A stretch of DNA of 64,000 nt, from positions 1 through 64,000 of the forward strand of contig JACQAZ010000005.1 in the NCBI GenBank assembly GCA_016194705.1, given 5' to 3'. The translations under genes and the position numbers were made by a program. The notes under the pieces were generated by a model that ran no database searches, had not been told where the DNA came from, and worked only from the letters and a program-made list of their open reading frames with translations. Positions 1 to 8,302 of the stretch are shown here, piece by piece; position 1 is the first letter of the stretch; every line of letters starts with the position of its first letter. The DNA is from Elusimicrobiota bacterium. Lineage in GTDB: Bacteria > Elusimicrobiota > Elusimicrobia > UBA1565 > UBA9628.

Positions 1-113
1 CGTGATTCCTTCTCGGGAACGCGAGGTATTTTATTTTTTAGGCGGGGCCGGAGCCAGTCCTTAGCCGAGGATCAAGGGAGCCGGGACCCCTGGATTTCCG
101 CGGGAGGATTGGC

Positions 114-119
114 TATACT
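114..119 (+). promoter_or_regulatory. -10-like element of response regulator gene
   Basis: TATACT lies 9 nt before the ATG at 129, so a start site 6-7 nt downstream of it would leave a leader of about 2-3 nt. A GGGAGG-like stretch (102-107) is too far from the ATG to act as a ribosome binding site. No convincing -35 is visible. The rest of 1-128 shows no gene. Confidence 0.55.
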
Positions 120-128
120 ACACGCGCA

Positions 129-818
129 ATGAAGGCCCAGATATTGGTCGTCGAGGACCAGACCGCCACCTCCGATTTGATCGCGGAAGTCCTCAAAGAA
201 GAGGGCTACGAAGTCAAAGTGGTCGATACCTTGACCAAGGCCCGGGCGAACCTTTCCCGCGCCCTGCCCGAACTGCTCATCCTCGACCGCACTTTGCCCG
301 ACGGCGACGGCCTCGAGCTCTGCCACGAGCTGCGCAAGGAGGACAAGAGCGTCAACTTGCCGCTCCTCATCCTGACCGCGAAGAAATCCGTCGAGGAGAA
401 GGTCTCGGGCCTCAAGGGAGGCGCCGACGATTATCTGGCCAAGCCCTTCAACACCGAGGAGCTCATCGCGCGCGTCGAGGCCCTGCTTCGGCGCACCGGC
501 AAGACCGAGGAGCCGACCATCCTGACCGAGGGCGACCTCAAGCTCGACAAGACCTCCCGCAAGGCCTTTCTCAAGACCAAGGAAGTCGGCCTCTCCGCCA
601 AGGAGTTCGACCTCTTGTGGTTCCTGATGTACCGCAAGAACCGCGTGCTGACCCGCGATTTCCTGCTCCAGCACGTCTGGGGCTACGACTCGGGCCTCGA
701 CCTCACGACCAAGGTCGTCGACGTGACGCTCTCCCACCTGCGCGACAAGCTCGGCCCCGCCGCCGAGATGATCGTGGCCGTGCGCGGCTTCGGCTACCGC
801 TTCGACTCCCGGCCCTAG
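129..818 (+). CDS. OmpR/PhoB-family response regulator
   Basis: This 229-residue protein has a receiver domain (about 1-120) followed by a winged-helix DNA-binding domain (about 130-227). The acidic pocket (E9, D10), phospho-acceptor D53, switch T83 and invariant K105 are all present, so phosphorylation should work. The C-terminal half ends in the typical GYRF segment of OmpR-type effector domains. It is a two-component transcription factor, but no histidine kinase is visible in the window, so the partner is unknown. The start follows a -10-like hexamer by 9 nt, suggesting a near-leaderless message. The stop codon overlaps the convergent MFS stop inside a CTAG tetramer. Confidence 0.95.
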   Translation: MKAQILVVEDQTATSDLIAEVLKEEGYEVKVVDTLTKARANLSRALPELLILDRTLPDGDGLELCHELRKEDKSVNLPLLILTAKKSVEEKVSGLKGGADDYLAKPFNTEELIARVEALLRRTGKTEEPTILTEGDLKLDKTSRKAFLKTKEVGLSAKEFDLLWFLMYRKNRVLTRDFLLQHVWGYDSGLDLTTKVVDVTLSHLRDKLGPAAEMIVAVRGFGYRFDSRP

Positions 819-1990
819 TCGACGAGGTCTGCCTCCGAGACCGAGGACGCCAGCGCGCAGCACAGCGCGGCCCCGCCCAAAGCGAACAGCGCGCCGCGCA
901 GCGATCTCTCGGCGAGCCAGCCCACCGTCGGATAGATGACGGCCGACAGCATTTGGCGCGCCATGCCCACGGACGAGAGCACGGTCGCGCGCCTGCCCGA
1001 GTCGACGTGCTTGTTCATGTAGTTGGCGATGAGCACGCTGCGCGACATCCCGAAGGTGACGAGCGCCACCACGCAGAAAATCGCCAGGGGCAGGCTCGTC
1101 GCGGCCCCGAGCGCGAGATAGGCCGCCCCCGGGATCAGGGCGCTGAGCAGCAGATAGCGCCGGCGCCCGCCGGCCCAGCGCTCGAGGCGGTCGAAGCTGT
1201 TCATGACGAGAATCTGCGACCCCGTGAAGGCCGCCGTCACGAAGCCGTAGGCGGCCATCGGCAGGCCCAGGGCCTTGAGCGTCGGCTGAAAGAGCCAGAT
1301 CATCATGAAGCTCAAGACATAAATCGTGACCGAGTCGAAGGCGAGCGCGCGCAGGGCGCGGTGGCCGGCCGCGTAGCGCAGGCCGTCGAGCATGACGCTT
1401 AAGAGGCGCTTCTCGACCGGGGACTCGCGCGCGGGCTCGATCATCGCCGCCGCGACCAAAAACGAGAGGGCGTAAGCCGCCGCCATGCAGACCATCGGAG
1501 CGCGCAGCCCGTAATGGGCGGCGATCAGGCTGCCGATCGGCGCGCTGACCATGATCCCGCCGATCTCGAAGCCCGCGGCTTTGGCGAAGAGGTCCTTCGA
1601 GCGGCTCTCTTGGCCCAGCTGCTTGAGGGTGTCGTAGCCCAGGGCCTGGTCGGCTCCCGAGACGAAGGCCTGCGCGAGGGCCCAGAGGAACTCGGCCGCC
1701 AGAAAGACGCGGAAGTCGGGCTTCGAGGCGTAGGTCAGCGCGGCCAAGGCCATGCAGAGGCCGCCGCACATCAGCGAGGCGCGCCACGTGAACGCGTCGG
1801 CGAACGCCCCGGTGGGCACCTCGAGGATGAAGAGCCAGATCACGAACCACGACTGCAGGAGCATGACCTGGCCGAAGGTGATGCCGCCCCAGTCGAGGAA
1901 GAACGGGATCAGCACGCCCGCGAAGAAGTGCATGCTGACGAGGAACTTGAAGGCGAACATCTTCGGGATGTTGCCCCTCAGGCGGTTCAC
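815..1990 (-). CDS. MFS transporter
   Basis: This 391-residue polytopic membrane protein has about 12 hydrophobic segments and MFS-like features, such as an N-terminal half with a PTGAFAD motif resembling the conserved loop 2-3 signature (G-x-x-x-D). Substrate is unknown. It follows the TIGR02147-like regulator on the same strand with an 8 bp gap. I take the GTG at 1990; ATG 1960 (MFAFKF) is the alternative and would remove only ten residues before the first helix. An open frame continues upstream into the regulator, but that part is an antisense-type shadow. Probably co-transcribed with the regulator, which may control it. Confidence 0.85.
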   Translation of the reverse strand: MNRLRGNIPKMFAFKFLVSMHFFAGVLIPFFLDWGGITFGQVMLLQSWFVIWLFILEVPTGAFADAFTWRASLMCGGLCMALAALTYASKPDFRVFLAAEFLWALAQAFVSGADQALGYDTLKQLGQESRSKDLFAKAAGFEIGGIMVSAPIGSLIAAHYGLRAPMVCMAAAYALSFLVAAAMIEPARESPVEKRLLSVMLDGLRYAAGHRALRALAFDSVTIYVLSFMMIWLFQPTLKALGLPMAAYGFVTAAFTGSQILVMNSFDRLERWAGGRRRYLLLSALIPGAAYLALGAATSLPLAIFCVVALVTFGMSRSVLIANYMNKHVDSGRRATVLSSVGMARQMLSAVIYPTVGWLAERSLRGALFALGGAALCCALASSVSEADLVD

Positions 1991-1998
1991 GGCGGGCT

Positions 1999-2865
1999 CT
2001 AGTTGGCGCGGTCCTTCGGGAACAACCGGCAGACCCTTCCTTCCACGAGGAACATCTCGGAGTCTTCGGACTTCTCGATGCTCCCGTAGATCGCCGACAT
2101 GTTGACGACCTCGGTCAGGTGGTCGAGGTATTTCTGGATCTTCCCGCGCGAGGCCCTCAGGATGAGGTACGGGGTGTGGATCGGGTACGCCTTCCTGGCC
2201 ATCCACGCCTCGCGGTGAGACTTGAGCTTGGCATACACGGCCGCCATCGCGGGCGTCGGCGTGGGCGGGGCGACGTAGTTCTTCTCGAGCGTGCTGCGGG
2301 CCTTGCCGCCGCTCAGCTTGACGAGGCGAGCCGCCTCGAGCTCCTTGAGCGCCTTCTTGACCGCCGCGACATGTTCTCCCGAAATGTCGGCGAGTTCCTT
2401 GGCCTCGACCCAACCCCCGGTGTTGCAGAGGATCACGTGGCAGGCGTAGGCCGTGGGGCTCTGCGCGATCGCCTTGTACTGGTCGAGGTCGAGCTGGACC
2501 TTGGTCTGGCCGATGGCCTGGCTGGCCGCGCTCTCTGCCAGCCGAATGGCGCCGGGGACGGGGTCGGTCGTGACCTCGGTGAGCAAATCCTGCATGAGCT
2601 CCTCGTCGCCGAGCACGTCGACGAGGAAGGCGCGCACGAGCGCGCGCGCTTTCTCCGAATGGGGCATGAGGTCGAGTGCGGCCAGGATCTTCTTGATGCG
2701 CCAGCCCTTGGGCAGTCCCCGGCCGCGCTCGATGCGAAGATAATTGGCGAAGGTCAGGCCGAGTCCGCGCTGTCCTCCTCGGCTCCGAAAAAAAGCGTAG
2801 GGCGTCTTGTAGCCCTGCTCCGAGCGAATGATCGCCAGCAATTTGCCGAAAGAGTCGTTCGCCAT
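1999..2865 (-). CDS. TIGR02147/DUF4423-like transcriptional regulator
   Basis: This 288-residue soluble protein has an N-terminal helical HTH-like region (about 1-90, with a TFANYLRIERGR segment) and a C-terminal winged-helix-like region (about 135-285) resembling TIGR02147/DUF4423 proteins. These are common in Fibrobacter, Bdellovibrio and Elusimicrobia and presumed to be regulators. ATG 2865 is chosen because AGGAGG sits 7 nt upstream; an upstream in-frame start would add 14 unlikely residues. It is divergent from the exported-protein operon starting at 3037, and a palindrome lies between them. Family assignment is from sequence feel rather than a search, so moderately certain. Confidence 0.75.
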   Translation of the reverse strand: MANDSFGKLLAIIRSEQGYKTPYAFFRSRGGQRGLGLTFANYLRIERGRGLPKGWRIKKILAALDLMPHSEKARALVRAFLVDVLGDEELMQDLLTEVTTDPVPGAIRLAESAASQAIGQTKVQLDLDQYKAIAQSPTAYACHVILCNTGGWVEAKELADISGEHVAAVKKALKELEAARLVKLSGGKARSTLEKNYVAPPTPTPAMAAVYAKLKSHREAWMARKAYPIHTPYLILRASRGKIQKYLDHLTEVVNMSAIYGSIEKSEDSEMFLVEGRVCRLFPKDRAN

Positions 2866-2898
2866 TGCGTTGCCTCCTGCTGCCTCGGGGATTCCCGG

Positions 2899-2904
2899 AC
2901 TATA
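2899..2904 (-). promoter_or_regulatory. -10-like element of the TIGR02147-like gene
   Basis: Read on the minus strand this is TATAGT, about 33 nt upstream of ATG 2865, leaving room for the AGGAGG ribosome binding site. A -35 box at 17 bp spacing would fall at 2922-2927, the centre of the palindrome at 2917-2933, an arrangement suited to repression. Confidence 0.45.
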
Positions 2905-2916
2905 CAAAAAAACCAG

Positions 2917-2933
2917 TTATCACGCCATGATAA
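2917..2933. promoter_or_regulatory. Palindromic operator candidate between divergent units
   Basis: TTATCA and TGATAA form a perfect 6 bp inverted repeat around CGCCA. It is AT-rich in a GC-rich context and overlaps the predicted -35 region of the leftward regulator gene. It lies about 90 bp upstream of the rightward -10 element at 3025. An autoregulatory site for the TIGR02147-like protein is a reasonable inference. Confidence 0.5.
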
Positions 2934-3024
2934 AAGATTTCGCCGGCCCGCTCAATCCCCGACACGAACCAAAGCCTGCCGCGGAACTTCCCGCTTGCCT
3001 CAGCCGGAAGCCGACGCGCGCCGC

Positions 3025-3030
3025 TATACT
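3025..3030 (+). promoter_or_regulatory. -10-like element of exported-protein operon
   Basis: TATACT sits 6 nt before ATG 3037, so transcription would begin at or next to the start codon (leaderless). No clear -35 is seen, which fits an activator-dependent or weak promoter. Confidence 0.55.
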
Positions 3031-3036
3031 CTTGGC

Positions 3037-3255
3037 ATGAGCATCAGCGAGCGGCACCAAAGAAAACACGGACCAAGAGGTGACACGAAGATGATCAAGG
3101 CCATGTGGGGGAACTACCAGACCAACGCCGGACCGACGTCGCACCGCCAAGGACGCACGCAGAGGCGGGTCGTCATGCAGATCGGCCGCACGCACGTCGA
3201 CGTGATCCAGGGCGCGGGCATCCAGATGCTCCTGGTCACGCGGCCGCAAGCTTAG
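3037..3255 (+). CDS. Small basic hypothetical protein, operon leader gene
   Basis: This 72-residue, strongly basic protein is rich in R, K, Q and G in its first 50 residues and ends with a more hydrophobic stretch (VDVIQGAGIQMLLV). There is no signal peptide, Cys or recognisable domain. The start is chosen because TATACT ends 6 nt upstream, giving a leaderless ATG; no ribosome binding site is seen. It is followed 20-30 bp later by the first exported protein gene on the same strand, so it heads the exported-protein operon. It could be a nucleic-acid-binding or regulatory small protein, but this is a guess; it may also be non-coding. Confidence 0.5.
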   Translation: MSISERHQRKHGPRGDTKMIKAMWGNYQTNAGPTSHRQGRTQRRVVMQIGRTHVDVIQGAGIQMLLVTRPQA

Positions 3256-3284
3256 CGGAAACGATCAGGACAAAAGTGAAACCC

Positions 3285-4166
3285 ATGAAAAACCATCGCC
3301 GAGCCGTCCTCGCGCTGATCGCGCTGGCCGCGCTGCAGTCCGCGGCCTTCGCGGCGGACGTGAAACAGGATCACATGAAGGTGCAGCCGCCCCTGTTGCC
3401 GATCGGCCAGACTCCTTCCGCGGCTTTGTACAAGGCCGTGGAGGGGATTCCTCCGCCTTCGCTCCTGCCCGAGAGCCTCCGCGCAGGCGACATGAAGGAC
3501 GGCTACCCAGCAGCACAGGCCCCGGCGGGGGAATCCCCGCTGGCAAACTTGGGCAAGCTCGAACAGACCGCCGGCGAGCCCCTGCCCCCGGCCGTGGAGC
3601 AGTTCAAGGACAACCCGGCTGCGCTGCGCAGCGAGCCCGCGGTTCCCGAGGCCCATGGGACCGTAGTCGGACCCAATGAGACGTCCGTGAAGGCAGGGGA
3701 GCCGCGAAGAATGTCCCTGGGTATTCCGTCCGGCATGACGGCGGAGATCGAGGCCCGCCGCAGCAAAGAGAGGGTCGGGCTCAACGACACCGTGCTCTCC
3801 GCGCTCATGAAAATGTCCGACGGCAATCCGGGAGCCGCGGTGGTCCTGAACAAGATCATGGCGGCCAGCGGCCCTGTGGGGCTCATGCAGATCCTGCACC
3901 TGGACTCCCAGGGCATCTACGGCCCCGATATCTGGCTGGGCTTCAAGGACGTCTCCGGAGAGAAGATCGACGTCTTCCTTCATAAGTTGCGCGCTGGAAC
4001 CTTGAAGCAGGAGATCGAGAAGTTCAAGGGCGGGTTTAGACAACCCGCCAAACCTGCGCCGCAAGGCGTCAGTCACCCGACGGTGGGCGCTCAGCATCCG
4101 ACGGTGGGTGCCAGGCATCCGACGTCAGGCGCCGGCCACCCCACTGGGAAGTGGCGCACATACTGA
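3285..4166 (+). CDS. Exported protein with C-terminal HPTVGA repeats
   Basis: This 293-residue protein has a Sec signal peptide (basic MKNHRR, hydrophobic core, AFA cleavage site near 23), then a Pro/Glu-rich low-complexity region (about 30-135). A more ordered region (about 140-245) follows and then a tail of four 7-residue HPT-x-G-A repeats. No known family was recognised. AGGA lies 5 nt before an in-frame GTG at 3276, which would add three residues; ATG 3285 is the conservative choice. It belongs to the operon that ends in the caspase-like protease, so it may be a substrate, inhibitor or structural partner of that system (inference). Confidence 0.8.
   Translation: MKNHRRAVLALIALAALQSAAFAADVKQDHMKVQPPLLPIGQTPSAALYKAVEGIPPPSLLPESLRAGDMKDGYPAAQAPAGESPLANLGKLEQTAGEPLPPAVEQFKDNPAALRSEPAVPEAHGTVVGPNETSVKAGEPRRMSLGIPSGMTAEIEARRSKERVGLNDTVLSALMKMSDGNPGAAVVLNKIMAASGPVGLMQILHLDSQGIYGPDIWLGFKDVSGEKIDVFLHKLRAGTLKQEIEKFKGGFRQPAKPAPQGVSHPTVGAQHPTVGARHPTSGAGHPTGKWRTY
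4074..4145 (+). repeat. 21-bp in-frame tandem repeat (HPTVGA units)
   Basis: Histidine codons opening each unit fall at 4074, 4095, 4116 and 4137, exactly 21 bp apart. The unit encodes HPTVGA plus one variable residue (Q, R, then G), and the last unit is partial. The DNA copies have diverged at a few positions, so the array is not brand new. Confidence 0.9.
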
Positions 4167-4187
4167 TCGGGATTGGGGGAGATAAAT

Positions 4188-5105
4188 ATGAACGACCTGA
4201 CAAGCAAGTTCGCCGCCGCGCTGACACTGGCTGTCGCGCTCTCCACGGCCGTCCGCGCCGAGGTCCCCGCCGTAACGGGTGTCGTCCTTCAGACTCCGTT
4301 GAACAAGACCGTTTGGACCCTAGCCGAGGCCAAGGAGTCCTTCGAGAACGGCTCGCCCATCGACGCGGAGAAGCTCCCGGGCGACTGGAAGCGAGTCGCC
4401 GTCGTAAAGGCGTGGGAACCGAATGACGGCGTCATCGACCTGAGCGGCCTCGACACCGACGGCGAAGGCGGAAAGCTAAGCTTCTCCCAAAAGAAGAACC
4501 CGCTGCAGGAGGCCTACACCTACGTGCGCGTCCATAAGGAGACCGGCGACGAGCCCGTCTATTGCAAGCGCGGCCCGGCCTCGCTCTGGTTCCAGAGCAA
4601 GGAGAAGAGGGAGCCCAACAAGGGCAAGCTCATCGAGCGCAGGACCTATGCCTGCCGCCTGATCCACGCCGACCACCTGCTCTGCATGAAGATCACCGAG
4701 TTCCCGCTTGATGGCGCGATGGAGTATGCCGCCTACGCCAAGGTCGCGCCGGCGGTGGCCGCTGACGCGCTCGACGAAAGCCGCCGCGCCCACCTGACGA
4801 CGTGGTCGACCCTTCGGGCCTTAGGTCAGTTCCACGAGGTCTTCTGCGACGCGGGCCGGATCAAGATCGCCGACCTCTCGTTCTGGTACGAGAACGGCTT
4901 CGGTTCGAAGTCAATGAAGATGGCCGGCGCGATCGACGGCGTCTTCATCAAGGTCCGCGGCGCCAAGCGGCTCAACGAGGACGCGCGCGCCGCATTGGCC
5001 GCCCTGCTTGAGACCGGCAAGGACGAGGGAAGGAACCTCCGCTGGTTGGCCGATCAGATCGAGGGCCTCTATCAGTTCTACGAATCCACGGCGGAGCGCA
5101 AATGA
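4188..5105 (+). CDS. Exported hypothetical protein
   Basis: This 305-residue protein has a Sec signal peptide (about 1-24, cleavage after VRA). The mature part contains four Cys residues (in VYCKRG, YACRL, LLCMK and VFCDAG), which could form disulfides in the periplasm. No known domain was recognised. ATG 4188 is chosen because GGGGGAG lies 6 nt upstream. The stop overlaps the next gene's ATG (ATGA at 5102), so translation is likely coupled. It is part of the exported-protein operon ending in the caspase-like protease. Confidence 0.85.
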   Translation: MNDLTSKFAAALTLAVALSTAVRAEVPAVTGVVLQTPLNKTVWTLAEAKESFENGSPIDAEKLPGDWKRVAVVKAWEPNDGVIDLSGLDTDGEGGKLSFSQKKNPLQEAYTYVRVHKETGDEPVYCKRGPASLWFQSKEKREPNKGKLIERRTYACRLIHADHLLCMKITEFPLDGAMEYAAYAKVAPAVAADALDESRRAHLTTWSTLRALGQFHEVFCDAGRIKIADLSFWYENGFGSKSMKMAGAIDGVFIKVRGAKRLNEDARAALAALLETGKDEGRNLRWLADQIEGLYQFYESTAERK

Positions 5106-5818
5106 AGGCGGCGGTCTCCAGCGCGGCCATAGCGCTGGCGCTCCTGAGCCTCGGCCGGACGCTCGCGGGCTTCGGGCAAGAGGACTTGGGCGCGACCTTC
5201 GGGCTTGCGCGGCAGGCGGTCCGCGCTTCGGCGGCCGCGCAAGCCCAAGACATGCGAAGTCCCTGCGAGAAGCGCGCCTTCGCGGTCATGTCGTGGAAGG
5301 TCAACGCGAACTATCCCGCCTGGAGGTTCCCCGAATCGGCGCAAAGCTACGCGAAATCATTGTGCGAGGGCGCGCAGTCCGATGCTCCCGCCGCCTGTCT
5401 TGAGATCGCGCTGCCCCAGGTCTCGGCGCAATGGGGGCTCGGCGCGAGCGAGCCTCCCAATGGCTACGCGCTCGGACACGCCGTGCGCCTATGCCGCGGC
5501 GCGAAGAAAAGCGCGGCGGCGCCGAAGTGCTACGCCTTGGCCGCGGCCCTCATGCCCCGGGTCTGGGGCGACAGCCTCAAGAGCCTTTTCTCCGACGAGC
5601 TCAGCCCCGTCTCGGACTCGGCCGCCGAACTGTGCTCGGGAGCCTCCTCGACTGATCTGGACCGGCGGTTGGGCTACTGGGCGAGGACCTACGCGGAGCT
5701 GACCAAGGATTGGAGCCCCGACAAGTCGCGCGTGTTCAGCTACACCCTGCTGCGCGACGACTACACGAAGGAAGCCGCGAAGAAGTGCGCGGCGTCGGAC
5801 CAAGGAGAACAGAGATGA
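5102..5818 (+). CDS. Exported Cys-rich repeat protein
   Basis: This 238-residue protein has a signal peptide (about 1-22). The mature part is helical-looking and Cys-rich. A motif of the form A-x-x-L-C-x-G-A recurs three times (SLCEGA, RLCRGA, ELCSGA), and after the first two copies a further Cys follows about 10-13 residues on. This spacing suggests disulfide-clasped helical hairpins, loosely like Sel1-type solenoids, but no family was recognised. It is coupled by ATGA to both neighbours. The repeats may serve protein-protein binding (inference). Confidence 0.85.
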   Translation: MKAAVSSAAIALALLSLGRTLAGFGQEDLGATFGLARQAVRASAAAQAQDMRSPCEKRAFAVMSWKVNANYPAWRFPESAQSYAKSLCEGAQSDAPAACLEIALPQVSAQWGLGASEPPNGYALGHAVRLCRGAKKSAAAPKCYALAAALMPRVWGDSLKSLFSDELSPVSDSAAELCSGASSTDLDRRLGYWARTYAELTKDWSPDKSRVFSYTLLRDDYTKEAAKKCAASDQGEQR

Positions 5819-7341
5819 TTAAATTCATGCTTGCCTTTATCGCCGCCGCCTTCGTCGCGGCGCCGGCCGCCGCGAAGTGCTTCGAGGAGCCCTCCGAATT
5901 CCCCGGCTGCACGGTCGTCATCCCTCGCGACTACAGCGCGTTCCGCGACGGACTCTCGCACGGACAATTTCTCCACGTGCTGCAGACGATGAACGCCAAA
6001 GGCGACACGCAGGGCAGGGAGCTTCTCAACAGCCAGTTCGGCTGCGGACGGGGCTGGGACATCGCGATCGCGTGCCTGGCGCAAAGGTACGGCTCCGACG
6101 TTCTCCCAAGCGCCGAGGCCAAGCGCCTGAGCAACGAGGCGGTCGCCCAGGACAAGGCGAATTTCGAAAGGATGTACGGCAAGGAAAAGGGAGCCGCGAT
6201 GTACAAGAAGCTCAACGACGACATCGCCCGCACGATCAAGGGGCTCGCCGGCGAGCCCCGTCGGCTCGAGGCGCAAGACCAGGCCCCGTCGGTCCCCTCC
6301 GCGCGCACGAGGCCTCCCATCGAACAGACCGACAAGAGCCTCCAGAATCTCCTGGACTCGCTCGACAATCTCAAGGGCATCGTCTCCTTCGACATCGAGG
6401 CGGCCAGGCGCACTCTCAACGCCGCGCGGGGAGAGGCGCAGTCGGAGCCTCCCGCGCAAGCCCGCTCCGATGAGCCCAAGGCGGACAAAGCCGCCCAGCC
6501 CAAGTTCCGCTACCTGATGCAGGACGAGCTGACCGCGCTGCTCGCCAAGGTCAGCCCGGAGGAAAGGCGCGAGCTCGTGGGGCTCTTCGGCGCGGCGCAG
6601 GAGAAGAGGAAGTGGGAGCTCGCCCTGAAATACGGCGTCGCCGACACGGGCAGGAAGGTCGAGGAGCTGCCGATCACGCCGACCGACCAGATCGCGCTCA
6701 AGGCGTTCTACAACATGGGCGCCTACATGTCGGCCCAGGACGCCGTCCTCGCCGACGCGGCGAAGTTCATGGTGGACAGCCAGGACCGCTACAAGCCGGT
6801 CCTGCTGTCAGGCCAATCGCCCTGGGACGCGAAGTCGAGGTACGTCACGTCGCTGGGCGCGGGCCACGGCTCCAAGATCATGTTCGACCTGCTGGCCTCC
6901 TATTACGCATCCCACGGCCCGCAGGGCAAGGTGCTGTTCCGCACGACCGACGCCAAGGCCAAGTGGGTCGCATCGACCTTCAAGGGAGACTATTCGCACG
7001 TCATCGAGAGCTCCGACGTCAACCTAGCGCTCGAGTACTACGCGATCCCGGGCTCGCATCTTTACGCCTACCGCATGCTCGGCCAAGCCAGGGAGGACGT
7101 CTCGGGCTACGCGGTCGTGACCAACTCGCCGGCCGTGTTCCGCCAGTCGTTCTCGATCCAGTCCCCCAAGGAGACCACCGTCGACAACAGCTGGGGCGTC
7201 GACAAGCGCTACGCGGCCGATCTCCTCGAGGTCCTCGAGGACGTTTCCAGCGCGGCCGTGACGATCAAGCGCGACTGGACCGCCTACAGCCATCTCTTCA
7301 CCGTCAAGGCGCCGAAACTCTACCAATCGACCCGCAAATGA
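5815..7341 (+). CDS. Large exported hypothetical protein
   Basis: This 508-residue protein is the largest in the operon. It has a signal peptide (cleavage near AAA-KC, about residue 20), an N-terminal segment with four Cys residues (CFEE, PGCTV, FGCGRG, IACLA), a charged, probably disordered linker (about 150-240), and a C-terminal folded region (about 240-505) lacking Cys. No known family was recognised. ATG 5815 has AAGGAG about 8 nt upstream and overlaps the preceding stop (ATGA); the 3' end overlaps the next gene in the same way. An open frame upstream of 5815 is only the shadow of the previous gene. Confidence 0.85.
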   Translation: MIKFMLAFIAAAFVAAPAAAKCFEEPSEFPGCTVVIPRDYSAFRDGLSHGQFLHVLQTMNAKGDTQGRELLNSQFGCGRGWDIAIACLAQRYGSDVLPSAEAKRLSNEAVAQDKANFERMYGKEKGAAMYKKLNDDIARTIKGLAGEPRRLEAQDQAPSVPSARTRPPIEQTDKSLQNLLDSLDNLKGIVSFDIEAARRTLNAARGEAQSEPPAQARSDEPKADKAAQPKFRYLMQDELTALLAKVSPEERRELVGLFGAAQEKRKWELALKYGVADTGRKVEELPITPTDQIALKAFYNMGAYMSAQDAVLADAAKFMVDSQDRYKPVLLSGQSPWDAKSRYVTSLGAGHGSKIMFDLLASYYASHGPQGKVLFRTTDAKAKWVASTFKGDYSHVIESSDVNLALEYYAIPGSHLYAYRMLGQAREDVSGYAVVTNSPAVFRQSFSIQSPKETTVDNSWGVDKRYAADLLEVLEDVSSAAVTIKRDWTAYSHLFTVKAPKLYQSTRK

Positions 7342-8144
7342 TCAAGCTGGGATTGCTGCTGGCGTTGTCTCCCCTGGCCCGCGCCGAAGGCTTCCGCTAC
7401 GTGGGCATCGGCGAGCTGCGCCGGCAGCAGCCTCCTCTCCCGCTGGTCCCGCTGACTCCCGAGGATCTGGAGCAGGACCGCGACGGCGACGATGAGCCCT
7501 CGCCGCTCGCGTCGATCGACGTCGACAACGTCAAGAGCCTCAACGGGCAGCGCATGGTGCTTGCGCCCGGGCAGTCCTTCGAGCTGCGCGTCGCCAAGAG
7601 CCCCGAGAACAAGATCGTCTTGACCTCCGAGGCGGAGGAGCGCCTGAGCATACGGCGCGGGCAGACCGAATACGAGTGGCTCTTTCTGCTGGCGGCCTCG
7701 ACGCCGTCGACATCCGGGACCGTGAACGTGCGCGTGGACATGGCCGACGGCAACCACTTCCATCTGCCGGTCTGGATCGGTCCCGTCAAGGGCGTCGATC
7801 TCGGGATGCTACATGGCCGGCGAGGCGGAGAGCTCAGGGACCGGAATTTCAAGCTCAGGCCCGGCGAGCAGCTGCAGTTCATGAAGGAAGAGACGGACGG
7901 CTGGGCGAAGATCCGCGAGGCCGAGACGGAACCGGCGGAACTCGTGCGGTACGAACGCCACGAACTCATGCGTTCCGGCGAGGAGCTCGCCTCCGTCTTG
8001 TCCCTTTACGCCTTTCGCGTCCCCGAACACGCCAAGCCGGGAAACAAGGCGGTGGTGCGGCTCAAGATCGGGCCCGGGAAGGACTGGAACGTCGAGTTCA
8101 CCGTCGAAGTGATCGGGCCGCAGCGGCAAGGAGAAAGCAAATGA
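7338..8144 (+). CDS. Exported beta-rich hypothetical protein
   Basis: This 268-residue protein has a short signal peptide (about 1-16, cleavage at ARA-EG). The mature protein has alternating hydrophobic, beta-strand-like segments and repeated phrases built on PGQSFELRV and PGEQLQFMK, suggesting two related beta-sandwich (Ig-like or E-set) modules at about 60-155 and 165-265. No Cys is seen and no family was recognised. It is coupled by ATGA to the upstream gene and, at its end, to a 54-codon small frame. Confidence 0.8.
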   Translation: MIKLGLLLALSPLARAEGFRYVGIGELRRQQPPLPLVPLTPEDLEQDRDGDDEPSPLASIDVDNVKSLNGQRMVLAPGQSFELRVAKSPENKIVLTSEAEERLSIRRGQTEYEWLFLLAASTPSTSGTVNVRVDMADGNHFHLPVWIGPVKGVDLGMLHGRRGGELRDRNFKLRPGEQLQFMKEETDGWAKIREAETEPAELVRYERHELMRSGEELASVLSLYAFRVPEHAKPGNKAVVRLKIGPGKDWNVEFTVEVIGPQRQGESK

Positions 8145-8302
8145 GACAACATGCAGACGCGGTCTGGACGGCGCATAGGTCCGGAAAATGGGACGGCGCG
8201 ACCCGCTCCCCCAAGCACGGCGCGCGCCGGGAAGCGGCGAAGGGGCCGGGCACCTGCCGCGTCCCCGCCGCGAGGGTCGGGCTCAAGGCGGTACGAACGC
8301 CA
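7946..8302 (+). repeat. Pair of 15-bp direct repeats flanking the small coupled frame
   Basis: The 15-mer GCGGTACGAACGCCA occurs at 7946-7960 and again at 8288-8302, 342 bp apart. The second copy ends on the A of the protease start codon. An exact 15-mer repeat so close by is unlikely by chance and could mark past recombination or a shared regulatory or RNA element. Confidence 0.6.

Noticed and set aside
72..1850. Long open frame on the minus strand, 592 codons, across the response regulator and the MFS gene
   Set aside because: The translation is Arg/Gly/Ala-rich, without domain features, and overlaps two genes with clear motifs. It is a GC-rich shadow frame.
4074..4145. CRISPR-like array
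   Set aside because: The 21-bp repeats have no spacers, lie in frame and encode an HPTVGA tail.
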